From NCBI GenBank assembly GCA_032622095.1, contig CP136067.1, positions 77,092,705 through 77,156,704 on the forward strand: 64,000 nucleotides of DNA, read 5' to 3'. The notes under the pieces were generated by a model. The model saw only the letters and a list, made by a program, of their open reading frames with translations. It did not search any database and was not told where the DNA came from. Position numbers and translations under genes: made by a program. This DNA is from Siphonodentalium dalli. Lineage: Eukaryota > Mollusca > Scaphopoda > Gadilida > Siphonodentaliidae. Below, in pieces: positions 1-10,664 of this stretch; position 1 is the stretch's first letter; the number at the start of each line of letters is the position of its first letter.

Positions 1-1816
1 TATAAGTAAAATATTTAACAAAATAATCAATACACGAATTTCCAAATTTTTGGATGATAATGATATTATAAGTGATAATCAATATGGATTTAGAAAAAAT
101 AGAAGCACGATTGATAGTGCGTTCATTTTAAAATCGCTAACTACTAAGTACCTGAAAGAGGCAAAACCTCTATATGCAGTATTTGTAGACTTCCGTAAGG
201 CATTTGATACTGTCCACCGAGAGACAATGTTTACTAAATTGAAACATGTTGGTATCAATGGCAATATTATGAAAACTATTGAATCTATGTATGCGTCAAG
301 TGCTTATTCGGTACGAACTAGCCAAGGTTATGGGCCTCATATGATTTCAAATATTGGCGTTAGACAAGGATATATTATTTCTCCCACAATTTTCAAAATA
401 TTTATTGATGACATTAGCGCCGAATTTGATGATTCGTGCAAACCGGTTAAAGTTGGCGAAAAATCTCTAAGTCATATGCTATTTGCAGATGATCTGGTTA
501 TGCTATCTGAAACTGCTGAAGGTATGCAAAGATGTTTGAATAAATTGGAGAATTACAGCATAAGGAACAAAGTAGAAGTGAATCTTCAGAAAACTAAATG
601 CCTGATATTCAGGAAACGAGCAACAAAAAAACTAACTGCCTTTAAATTAAGCAACACTCCGTTGGAAACAGTTAAGGAATATACCTATCTTGGTATTAAA
701 TTTTGTGCGAATGGAAAATTTTGCAAAGCCCAGATAGATGTTAACAACAAAGGGTTAAAAGCAATGTATAGTTTAATGTCATCCTTGCGCAAACATGAAA
801 TTTTCTCAGTAAGCATTTGGTGTAAACTATTTGACAAGCTGATAAAACCTATCGTTTTATATGGTTGCGAAATATGGGCATCGCATATTAATATTAACAA
901 GCTCGCATCTATTCCATGTGAAATTACACATGTTAAATTTTGTAAATCAGTGTTGGGTTTAAATAGAATGGCGTCTAATCACGCGACAAGAGCAGAATTG
1001 GGCAGATTTCCGATAGCACATGATGCGATAATGAATGCTGTAAGATATATGCTTAAACTGTCTGAAAGAAAACCCAATATGTTACTTCAGAATTCTGCCC
1101 AAATATGCGAGGAATATATAATTCCACCGTTTTTGGCAGAAGCACTTCACATGCCAAAAATAAGCGATTTAGAGAATAACCTATCGCTGGAATATCTCAA
1201 TAAAGTCCGGGAAGAATTAAAATGCGTTCATATTCTAACGTTCAAAAACGAAATATTCGATGACAACAAGAAAAATGGTATGAATAAATTAAGAACGTAT
1301 CGTTGTTTCAAAGAACAATATGAAATTGAACCATACTTACTCCAAATTACTAATTTTTATACGAGATCGTGTTTCAGTAAGCTTAGAGTAAGCAATTATA
1401 AGTTGGGCGACACGCTCAGCCAAAAATACCTTACGAGAAACGCATATGTAAAAAATGTGAAGCAAATGAAATTGAAACGGAAGAACACTTTATAATGAGA
1501 TGTGAAAAACATAACCATTTGCGGAAGAGATTTTTCACTGAAATAGGAGTTCACCAACCAATTTTCGTAAACTTTGATGAAATAGAAAAGTTCATATTCC
1601 TCATGAAGGCTGAACACCCGAGTATATGCAATCTGATATGTAACATGGTTCGGCAGTTTTCCGCAAATAAATGAGAATATAGTGTTGAGTTACAAATACA
1701 TGTTATATATATATTTTATATGAAATTGTGTTGACTTGTGTTTAAATTATCTGTATTATGACAACTGCCCCGCGTGGGTGTATTATGTCAATAAAAATGT
1801 TATGTTATGTTATGTC
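1..1816 (+). mobile_element. Non-LTR retrotransposon (LINE), 3' part, cut by window edge
   Basis: The reading frame is already open at base 2, so the element begins outside the window. It contains a reverse transcriptase and a C-terminal zinc motif, then a short AT-rich 3' UTR, an AATAAA at 1790-1795 and a tail of about four ATGTT units at 1797-1815. A short tandem tail in place of poly(A) is typical of several LINE clades. The clade is not assigned; the body resembles the fragment at 49.7-50.8 kb. Confidence 0.9.
2..1674 (+). pseudogene. LINE reverse transcriptase ORF2, 3' portion, frameshifted
   Basis: Encodes the reverse transcriptase of a LINE, which copies element RNA at a nicked chromosomal target. 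Visible blocks, numbering residues from base 50: QYGFRKNRST at about 11-20, VFVDFRKAFDTVHR at about 44-57 (first catalytic Asp), GVRQGYIISP at about 103-112, and the catalytic box MLFADDLVML at about 143-152. A thumb/connection region follows with YLGIKF, LYGCEIW and AELGRFP. The first frame stops at 1495, but a +1 shift near 1437-1441 opens a frame that holds a C-x2-C...EEHF...C zinc motif and runs to the TGA at 1672-1674. This is the expected LINE C-terminus, so one single-base indel breaks the gene. The bases upstream of 50 are in frame, so no true start codon lies in the window. Confidence 0.9.
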
Positions 1817-2525
1817 CGTTTAAAAATGTTAACGCCACAGGTGAACATTTCAATGGCCAGATTCGAAATATCCAGTTTAAATCTCCGAGTTGAAACCGGG
1901 TTCAAACCTACATTGACGGTCCAACCAAACTGTTATGTGTATAAGTCGGTGTTTGTGGTCGTTCGGTGGCTGCCTGATTTAGTGAGATGGGCATTCAATC
2001 AAACTAACCAGCTATCAAGCGGATCACAAACAGACCGGCAGATTAATTATTGGAACGCCCTCAATTAACACGAACGGCCACGCGCTTATAACAATCCTAG
2101 CAAGCATCCATTCTCACACCGTAGACGCGCTGCCAGTGGGGATTATGTACAGCTACAACCGCGGTCCAGAAAAGACGGATTCGTCATCTCGGGGTCTAGC
2201 CTCCACCGACCGGGTTTAGTTGGACCGTCGAATTAGATGATTTAGTTGCTAGATAAAGGTTATAAAACGCAAAATTGTCGCAATTGAGACACAACTCATC
2301 ACCACTCACATCCCAGGCACGTGTGAGTACTTCTCCGTTATAAATTTCCAATAAAAATATGCTCGTTGTCGTAATTATCAATTTTCGCTGTCGATAGAAC
2401 GCGGCGGTCTGCATTAGACAAATACGTTTATTTAGCTCAATGATGTAGAGACACTATCATGCTAAGCCGTGGGCTGGACCAGGTTTAAACCAGATATGAC
2501 GAATGCATCACCTATGGTCTCGGGT

Positions 2526-3521
2526 TTAAAGCCACATGGCGGTTTGCGCTCCAAAATACACATAATATTATTCGCTTTTGAAATTTTCTCAGTATCGAAA
2601 TAGGTTGATAAATATCAGAACTACCTTTCTAGAGCATTATGTAACCCAAAAAAGACACATTGAAGTAATGAAAAATATAACTGTGAATTCGGTGTTTGGG
2701 TCCCAAACACAAAACAGTCATTTGCGCGACATGGAACAGAACAGAGCGTTCCGTGGTAGTCTATTTCTGATATGGTAACTATAAAGAGTGTTTTTCTGAC
2801 TTCTGGCGAAAAGTTGAAAACGGCTGAAAAAAGTGACTTTGGCAAGTCTTTTTTTTTTCATAGCATTTGAAGCCGGTATATCAATAGTTTGTTTATTTAT
2901 CGACTCATCGTATCCGCCGCTCCAACATACGTAGAAAAAAATTTGGAGGTTCCAATGAGCCACGGATTAACTGTCAAACGGCGGTTTATGCGGACATGGC
3001 TCTTTCGCGCCCCCACAAACAGAGGTATCTTTCGCGCCCCCACAAACAGAGGTATCTTAAAACGTCGATATAGAGCAGAAAATACGTGTTTTGTTTCTTA
3101 CATTTTTCGATAAATTTGGGATCGTTTCGTTGGTGCCAGTTATTTTTTTTAATCAGCGGCCTCGTAAACATGCACATGTAGACGATCTAGCAAATCTAGA
3201 GTTGTTTTCGCACTGAAACGTACTACTCAATGCTGATGATTAGAACGAAGAAAAAGTAGTGCGTGAATTTTTTTTTAATCGTTTCATGTTAAGATAACGC
3301 AATATACCTATTCCGGACATTTCGATTTCAGAATTATGAAGAATGCAAATAGCATCGTTTGTATTCGGGACTCGTACATTGTGTTAGAAGTTTAACTTTT
3401 TTTACTTCAATGCTCGTAGAAAGGTAGGTCAGGTATTTATCGACCTATTTCGATACCGGGAACATTTCAAAAGCGAATATTATTTTGTGTATTTTGGAGC
3501 GCAAACGCCATGTGGCTTTAA
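2526..3521. mobile_element. piggyBac-like non-autonomous element (pB-1) with TTAA target duplication
   Basis: TTAA at 2526-2529 and TTAA at 3518-3521 bracket a 988-bp element starting AGCCACATGGCGG and ending CGCCATGTGGCT. The terminal inverted repeats extend about 85-90 bp at roughly 90% identity (shared blocks include TTTGCGCTCCAAAATACA and ATTCGCTTTTGAAAT). The interior has only short ORFs and no transposase, so it is non-autonomous. It contains one copy of the 41-bp motif ending ATAAAGAG at about 2749-2790. TTAA duplication is the piggyBac signature; the superfamily call rests on that alone. Confidence 0.8.
3001..3054. repeat. 27-bp perfect tandem duplication
   Basis: Two adjacent identical 27-bp units starting tctttcgcgcccccacaaac, inside pB-1. 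Confidence 0.95.
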
Positions 3522-3527
3522 CCCTAG

Positions 3528-5281
3528 GGCCGGATTCGTCATCTCCCGTTTAAACCTGGTTAAACCTACATTGGCGGTCCAGCCAAACCGGGTTTAAGGG
3601 GGCGTTTTTGTCGTTCAGTTGCCATCTAATTCGATTCGGTGATATGAGCATACATTCAAACTACTGCCGATATAATGGTTATTGACATGTCATAAATTAT
3701 CGCGAACGCGTGCACGCTCAACGGATTTATTCATTGAGAAACAAGTATCGCCCATGGACCATTAATTAATCCGATCTCATTCTGGGTTTAAATCAATCTG
3801 ACAAAGGGCATGTCTCTCAACGCGAGTTTCCCGCGCTGTTCATCACTTTGTTTGTGATAGGCTTTCTGCAAGATGCTTTACCCGCAAAGACAAATTTTTT
3901 GGTATTTACATGTACATATTAAAGGGTATAGGAGCTGTCTATCTGTTCGCCCATACCACTGGACCGATTTCAACCAAATTAGGTGTGGTGACACGGATGG
4001 TATAACGGCGTTATGGTTTACAAAATTTTGATTTAAAAATAGGAAAAAATTAAAAAATATTTTTTTTTAATTAATATTTGTTTGTTTTAAATTATTATTA
4101 TATTTTTTTTAATAAAATGTTCAAAATGTGCGCAAAGGTGTCGCAGGCTCCTATAAAAGCTCCATAACCGAGTCAATCCTTGACCAAGAGGTCAGTCAAG
4201 TAAAGGCAATTTGCTTATGAGTCCACAACAGAAGCGGCATCTGAACTGTCGGAAGTGGGCAAAAATACAGAGGGACAGAAATGTATTACATGCGTTGCTT
4301 TTTTTTCAATGTCATAAATTTCCCGTCATGCAGAAAATCAAAAAGTTCCCAGGTTTTGAACTAGTGGAATGTTATGGGAATTTATGGGCGTAGCCAGAGC
4401 AGAGCTTTGTGACATGATCTACATCAAAATAAGTTATCAAATTTTACTCATATAGCAATATAAGTTTGGGATTGCAAACTATGTGTTTAGCATATCTGGT
4501 CATGCAGTAGCATCGTTTTGGTTTCAAAATTTAAACTCTGAACCCTTCAAATGAATTCGTAGAAAACACCAGTATTTGTGATTGCCACAAGCCAAAAAAA
4601 CAAAAAACACAAGATAGCTGTAAAAATCATATTGAACATGTCCATATCTGAGCGTACGAATGAATCAACTGTGACACGATAACACCAGTCGGCAGTCGCC
4701 ACTTAGACACGCCATCACTCGAGATTATTTACAGCTCCACCCTTTGACTGAATATTTGACATTTCTAAAACGCGACGAAGAAAAGACGGATTCGTCATCT
4801 CAAGTTTAGCCTCGGTAAAGCTTGTTTAGCTGGACCGCCGATTATAGGGTTTAATTGCCGGTTTAAGCTTATAAAACGCAAAAAAATATCGAAATTGACA
4901 AAATCTAATCTCCACATTCTTTATATGTGTTAGTGGTTCTCGCTTATAAATTTCCAACTTTGTAAATATGCTCGCTGTCGTATTTATTGATTTTCGCAAT
5001 AAATAAAACGAGGCGGTCCTCATCAGGAAAGTACGATAAATTATCTCGACGATATAGAGAAACTACTGCTAAACCATTGGTCTTGCTGGACCAGGTTTAA
5101 ACCAGAGATGACGAATGTGTCACTTAAACCTGCGGTCTCGGGTTTAAACCACGGATTAAGCTGATTCACGGCGGTTTAAACCTAGATGTTTACATAGACC
5201 AGGTTTAAGCCTGAGATGACGAATCCGGCCTGGAGGTTTACGTAAACCAGGTTTAAATCGGAGATAGTAATGAATCCGGCC
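3528..5281 (+). mobile_element. GTTTAAAC-box DNA element, copy B, with inverted termini
   Basis: Starts GGCCGGATTCGTCATCTC (3528) and ends with the inverted GAGATGACGAATCCGGCC (5213-5230). A second, slightly degraded end (gaatccggcc, 5272-5281) follows about 50 bp later. Both ends are studded with GGTTTAAACC or close variants (near 3550, 3565, 3590, 5093, 5150, 5175, 5203, 5250). Only short ORFs lie inside, so it is non-autonomous. No convincing target-site duplication could be identified. Confidence 0.7.
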
Positions 5282-6053
5282 AATGAATTTATTGTTGATA
5301 TAGGGAAAATCATTTCTAACGAAATGCCTCAAGATAACAAAATGAATAGCGAGTATCTATCTCACTGGCGAATTTGGCAATAACTTCTGGATCGTTGAAA
5401 CTATGGAACTAGAATTGATTGAGGTGGCAAATTTCCCGACTCGATGAAATAGCCAAGATGATAGTCATTTTCAAATGGGGCGAAGAAGAAGATCACTTTC
5501 AAAAACGGTAACACACAGTACAATGCTATATATACACTAGCATTCTACCTTCATTTTGAAAACTACTCGAAAAAATCATGACGATAAGACTGTCAGCACT
5601 CTTAGCCCGATTTTATGCATTGCAAGAATTTATTGTGAATTATCAAAGATGTGTCCAATGCTGTAATACTAATTAATTTATTGCTGTTTATTATTAAACT
5701 CTCCTTTAAAATGTTCTTCATTGAAATAATATTTGTTTTATGATTGGGCCAGGGATCATTAAATGTAATACTACATACATATTCCACTCATTGTAAATGT
5801 ATATCCCCTAATAATTAATCAATTATTTCGGATTTCGAGATTTGATCAGTAGAAAGTTTAATCCGGATGAGAGTACTCCGAAGTACATACTCCAATCTAA
5901 AACTCGTGACGGGAAGTAGTAGTAACATATATATTGTGTCCTGAATATACCATTAATTGATAGAATACATCATGTAATTATAAATGTGATATGGGATTGG
6001 AGTACAAGTTATGCAGCTTATTGGTGAGCCTCTCCCCGTGTTGATTTGCTCTC
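5282..6053. other. Stretch without recognised feature
   Basis: AT-rich single-copy-looking sequence. No coding, repeat or structural signal seen. Confidence 0.5.
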
Positions 6054-6065
6054 ATGAAAAGGGTG

Positions 6066-6345
6066 TCAGACCGATTTTCCGAAGACCTATTACTACGAAG
6101 GCCCACAACTCCGAAGACCCGATTCTCCGACGTCCCACAACTCCGAAGACCCGATTCTCCGACGGCCCATAACTCCGAAGATCCGATTCTCCGAAAGCCC
6201 ATAACTCCGAAGGGCCGATTCTCCGAAAACCTATAACTCCGAAGGGCCATTTCTCCGAAGACCTATAACTCCGAAGGCCCGATTCTCCGACGGCCCATAA
6301 CTCCGAAGGTCCGATTCTCCGAAGGTCCGATTCTCCGAAGATTTT
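6066..6345 (+). repeat. 16/32-bp minisatellite, left arm
   Basis: Alternating 16-bp units of the types CCCATAACTCCGAAGR and CCGATTCTCCGAMGR, roughly 17 units with point changes. A homologous array runs in the opposite orientation at 7045-7310. Confidence 0.9.
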
Positions 6346-7044
6346 GTTTTATCGGGGTATTATCGTTTACTAAATAGTGTACAGTCCAGTGGCGAAGCCA
6401 AGCGGTCCCAAAATTCCTACTGCCCCCATTAAACCTCTACTTGCTATTTCAGACAATATGGGCCCCTACCAAAACATGTCCAATGTCATGTAAACGCCCG
6501 GAAATCGTTCAAGGGGCATCAAAATATTCAAACTTTTCCTACTGCCCCCACCTAAATGGGAATCCTGGCCCGCCACTGACTATACACCAGATACTATATA
6601 ACGTTACGTTGGCCCATGCGATGCCAGAGTAAAATGTACAGGGGTGAACGGGGAAGAACTTGTCGCCCCTGTGCGTGTTAGGCTACTCTGACATTCTTGC
6701 AGCGTTTCGTTATAATATACCCGATGCACACCAGTGGCGGAGCCAGGGTTCCCATTTAGGGGTGCACATTAATTAGCATATGTGGGGGATATATCATGCA
6801 TATGATATGCCGAAAGCATATCACGAAGGCCTGATTTGGGGAGCGCATGCATTGGAGGGGTCGCCCCCAATCGTTGTTCCGGGGGCTCCCCTGGGCAGGA
6901 ACACTGTGAATATTTGAATGCCTAGGAGGGATTTCCGGACGTTTACATGACATTTGACATGTTTTTTGGGGGGGCGGTCTTCCATAGGGCCCCATTGACT
7001 CCGCCACCGGACTGTACACTATTTAATAAGCGATAAAACATTAT

Positions 7045-7310
7045 CTTCGGAGAATCGGACCTTCGGAGAATCGGACCTTCGGAGAATCGGCCCTTCGGAG
7101 TTATATACCTTCGGAGTTATGGGCGTTCGGGGTTATAGGCCTTCGGAGTTATGGGCTTTCGGAGTTATGGGTATTCGGAGTTATGGGATTTCGGAGAATC
7201 GGGACTTCGGAGTTATGGGCTTTCGGAGAATCGGGGCGTCGGAGAATCGGACCTTCGGAGAATAGGACCTTCGGAGTTATGGGTCTTCGGAGAATCGCTA
7301 CGTAACCCAT
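7045..7310 (-). repeat. 16/32-bp minisatellite, right arm
   Basis: Inverted counterpart of the 6066-6345 array, units CTTCGGAGAATCGGAC and CTTCGGAGTTATGGGC. Order and number of the two unit types differ from the left arm, so the arms have evolved or expanded independently. Confidence 0.9.
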
Positions 7311-7312
7311 GA

Positions 7313-10300
7313 AAAGATAGTAAAGAGACGGTAGCGCTGATCAGAAAAGGTTATTATGTTTGAGTGTTTAAAGTGGTCAAAGATCTATTAATGGGTTCGG
7401 TCCTCCAGTTTCAGAAAATGTAATATCCAGGTAAATGCGACGTTGCCTTGTTCTCTGGGGAAATTTTGATTAGTCAAAATGCGATTTTAAAACTATTTTA
7501 CGTTACTATGGACACCAATTGTAATTTCCTCACAATTTGTCCGGAGCCATGGATACATCTTTAAGTATACATAAGGGTGGTGTGTTGAATAAGATGTCGA
7601 GACATATGATTGCACTATTTCAAATAAATAGATAAATAAATAAACTCAATTCATTGCTCATACTCTGTGTACAGAATAACAGGTAGATTACAGAAGTAAC
7701 CTGGATATTCGATCTGGTATATTTTTTCTCAATATATAAAATTAATATTAATTTCCTGGATTTATTGTATAAAGTACACTGAACAAAAAATTATGTGCGT
7801 CTTCACAGTGATGACGGCATTGGCAAAATGAGTGGAACCAAAGGATGATTTGTCACGGCCGCTCAATCACATCAGTGTACTTGCTCGGAAAAACAATTTT
7901 GTCCTCCCGCCTTACGTAAAAATTAACACAAAAGTAAATGTGCAATTTTATTAAATGTTAAAATTTAACCTAATAAATATGTGTACGAAAAATCGGTAAT
8001 TGCGGCAATATAGATCAACGAACCCACAAACTAATGATATACAAAATGAATAAGTCTACGGAGTGCATATAAAGCTAGTTCATGTATTTAACGACCTATT
8101 TTGATCACTGGAGCCGGACAGGGATATAACATACGGATATGTACAATGTGTGTTTTCAAACCGTCAAGTGATTCAGCTTGTTCGCTGGGATATAACTTTC
8201 AGTGTAATGAATAAAATATCAATCGAAGAATCTTTGTTGTCGAGTTTAAGTAAAGAGAGGCAGGCCTATGTATGGATGCATTACTACTGCGTTGCACATT
8301 AGTGCGATACAGACCCCAACAGAGGGCGCTTCGAACCGGAACATGATTGCAGGCGATAGCAATCAGTTAGTCCTCGATCCAGAAGGGAGGCGATTCTCAT
8401 TATTACCGCATTAATTTTACATATCAAGCCTTGAACGAGTTCATCTCGTTCACTCGTTAGTTTGGCGATAAGGAGGCATTCTTTCCACCGACGTGGTTCT
8501 CATGTTTACAAGCTGTTTCTCGTAATTGCGGTCGTAAAATTGTGAATTTTCTTTCGATCCGAAAGTCTTGCCTCCTTGATTGCTCTTTAGGTCACATCGA
8601 ACGAAGGCATAAAACGACCAGAGATTTCCTTTGATTATGTAAGCTACCATTGATGTAAGGTTTAAGTATCTGCCACATCGAGGTGGGTCTTCTGATTCCA
8701 TCTCAGAAGTATTCTTTCCTTTCAAGATTAAGATACACATTCGGGAATCCGATTTCAATGAAATGCCTTCTTTGTGTGTTTTAGATTTGATACCCTTTCC
8801 CGTTTGTTATACTAATGTAGCTGTCGGAAATTTAATCATTTTCCATACCACCCGTGACTCTCGCAAGAAAGTATTGCAACCCGTCTTTGGAAATCGTTCT
8901 CTCGTGGAGTCTTGTCATAGAAGTGCCCCCTTGTATTCTATTTATGACCCTTACGTCGAGCCCAGGACATATATATCTACAAAAAAAATGGGACCTTGCG
9001 TAGGAAACACAAGGCAATGATGTAAAGAAAAGCAGCATTCTACATCATTTAAAAATTATCAATCTTGGTCTTGGCAAATCACAACCAGTTCAGATGAACA
9101 AGTATATGTATATATAGTGAGTATTCATGGACATATCTGAACAGATGCAAGTTGCTCAGAATAATCATCGTGATAAACTTTTCTAATTTAAACATTAACG
9201 TCTGTTTATAACAGTCAATGTGTTTAAGATTGAGTCGATGATCAACATCAATAGAATGTTTTGTAGCACCTGGCTCAACTTGAGTAGATTGATTTTGGAA
9301 CAACGCTCTAAACTTCAGTAGATGTGCACACGGCCTGCGATGTGTGTTCTGAAACAAACGCAATGTTAATTTTTTAACTTTGTGTTGATACGCTGTCTAC
9401 TTTGGTTTGACTCTCTGTCCGAGAGCTGACATCAACACATTTCCTTGCGGATACAACCGCACACAATAATATCAGCTTTGATTATCTATACTTCAGTCAT
9501 AGTCACAAATGGGACACGAACGACACATTTCTGAGGCATCTTGCATAGTTGAGAGCATTTCATCTGTTCGTGTCTTGTTGCAGAACACCGTGCACATATG
9601 TTTTGTTCTTGCAGTTTATCTAGGCCATGCCCATACTGTTGACATTAAAAACCCCGCAAAAGGTATGTTAGAAGTGTATACTCACTGTATGTTTCAGGTA
9701 TGCAACCAGCAACGCCGGTGGACGTTGAGACCGGCTGATGGTAAGAACGTAGGTATTTAATAGTACATTCATTCTATTAATTGTTTTTTACATTCTATGA
9801 ACATTTGTTACTCCCCGTGGAGTAAGCTCAGCTAATATCTCAGATACAGAGGAATAAGATATGTCACAGGTTTCTTGCTGCTATGCAGGATAATATGAAT
9901 CATACGTGACACGTAGTGGAGCAACCACACATGATGTACCTCAAATTTGCCTTTTTTCGGCGACATATAACGTTAAGAATAATTTATGTAACATCATGCA
10001 GTGGTCACGACGGAGACGACATGCCAAATTGACAAGACGTGTCGTGGATTGTAAAATCTTGTCTGGATTATCGTCATGACTTCTCAATTTTTCGTTTTCA
10101 TTAAGCTGACCAATGAAATTGATCTAAATGAAATTAATAGACTTAAATCACATGTGAATTCTTCGTAAGTTGTGAAGTAGTTACTTTCATTTTTATCGCG
10201 ATGCTTCATTTCCAATTCCGCGTTTTATTTTTGCAATCTCCACTCGGTTGCTAACCGGATGTCACGTGACAATTTCTCCAAAATCTATACCCGCGATCTT

Positions 10301-10398
10301 GAAAAATCACTGATGGATATAGCAAAAATTATATGACATCATTCGCCTGCCTTAGGTATAAGCACCCTTGGTGGTTGCTATTATTAGGAGTAACTAAC
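7313..10398. other. Stretch without recognised gene
   Basis: Only a short A-rich tract (aaataaatagataaataaat near 7620) and scattered short ORFs with no family resemblance. I see no gene, RNA or complete element here. Confidence 0.5.
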
Positions 10399-10664
10399 CA
10401 GCCTGTTATTCTGAAAATAAACTCATTTTGAACTTATTTCAAAATATCACAAATAAGCCCATATCGCCATTATTTGAATCTGAATTACGCTTTATATGAA
10501 CTGAATCGACTTAAACGACTTACGCTTTTTATAATGTGTTTTCACTCTGGCCCCTGCAATAAAACGGAATAACGGGTATAAGTCCATTATGGCTTATCAG
10601 ATTCCCATACGTACCTATGTAAATATTTAGGTCCAATATGAACCTATTTTCACGAGGATATGTT
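10399..10664 (-). mobile_element. MITE-A copy 1 (short, diverged)
   Basis: Shares its ends and centre with copies at 17.95, 23.55 and 47.36 kb: gcctgttattctgaaaat at one end, cacgaggatatgttga at the other, and a central aataaaacggaataacggg block preceded by gtgttttcactctggcccc. Shorter and more diverged than the others. Non-coding. Confidence 0.6.

Larger units (their letters stand above)
1854..3527 (+). mobile_element. GTTTAAAC-box DNA element, copy A (interrupted)
   Basis: The left part (1854-2070) matches the start of the element at 3528 and the fragment at 42658: a gattcg start, GTTTAAA boxes, a ggtccarccaaac stretch and a later gagatgrgcat. The right part (2160-2525) matches 4780-5145 nearly base by base in order (gaaaagacggattcgtcatc, ggttataaaacgcaaaa, gctggaccaggtttaaacca). 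It is split by a TTAA-flanked insertion at 2526-3521. No coding capacity seen. Probably a non-autonomous DNA transposon of unassigned superfamily. Confidence 0.6.
6054..7312. mobile_element. Large foldback element with minisatellite termini
   Basis: About 1.25 kb forming one large, diverged inverted repeat centred near 6655. The outer parts are tandem arrays in opposite orientation (6066-6345 reading ACTCCGAAG / GATTCTCCGA, 7045-7310 reading CTTCGGAG / TCGGAGAATC). Inside these, arms continue through gtgtacagtcc, CAGTGGCG and catgtcaaatgtcatgtaaac. Each arm also carries its own CAGTGGCG...CGCCACTG pair (6387-6578 and about 6732-7011). Open frames here come only from the repeat. It resembles Foldback/Galileo-type elements in structure, without sequence evidence of relation. 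Confidence 0.8.

Noticed and set aside
1880-1915. gggttcaaacc as a tRNA B-box/SINE promoter
   Set aside because: The word is one of the GGTTTAAACC boxes of the repeated element and no A-box or tRNA fold is present.
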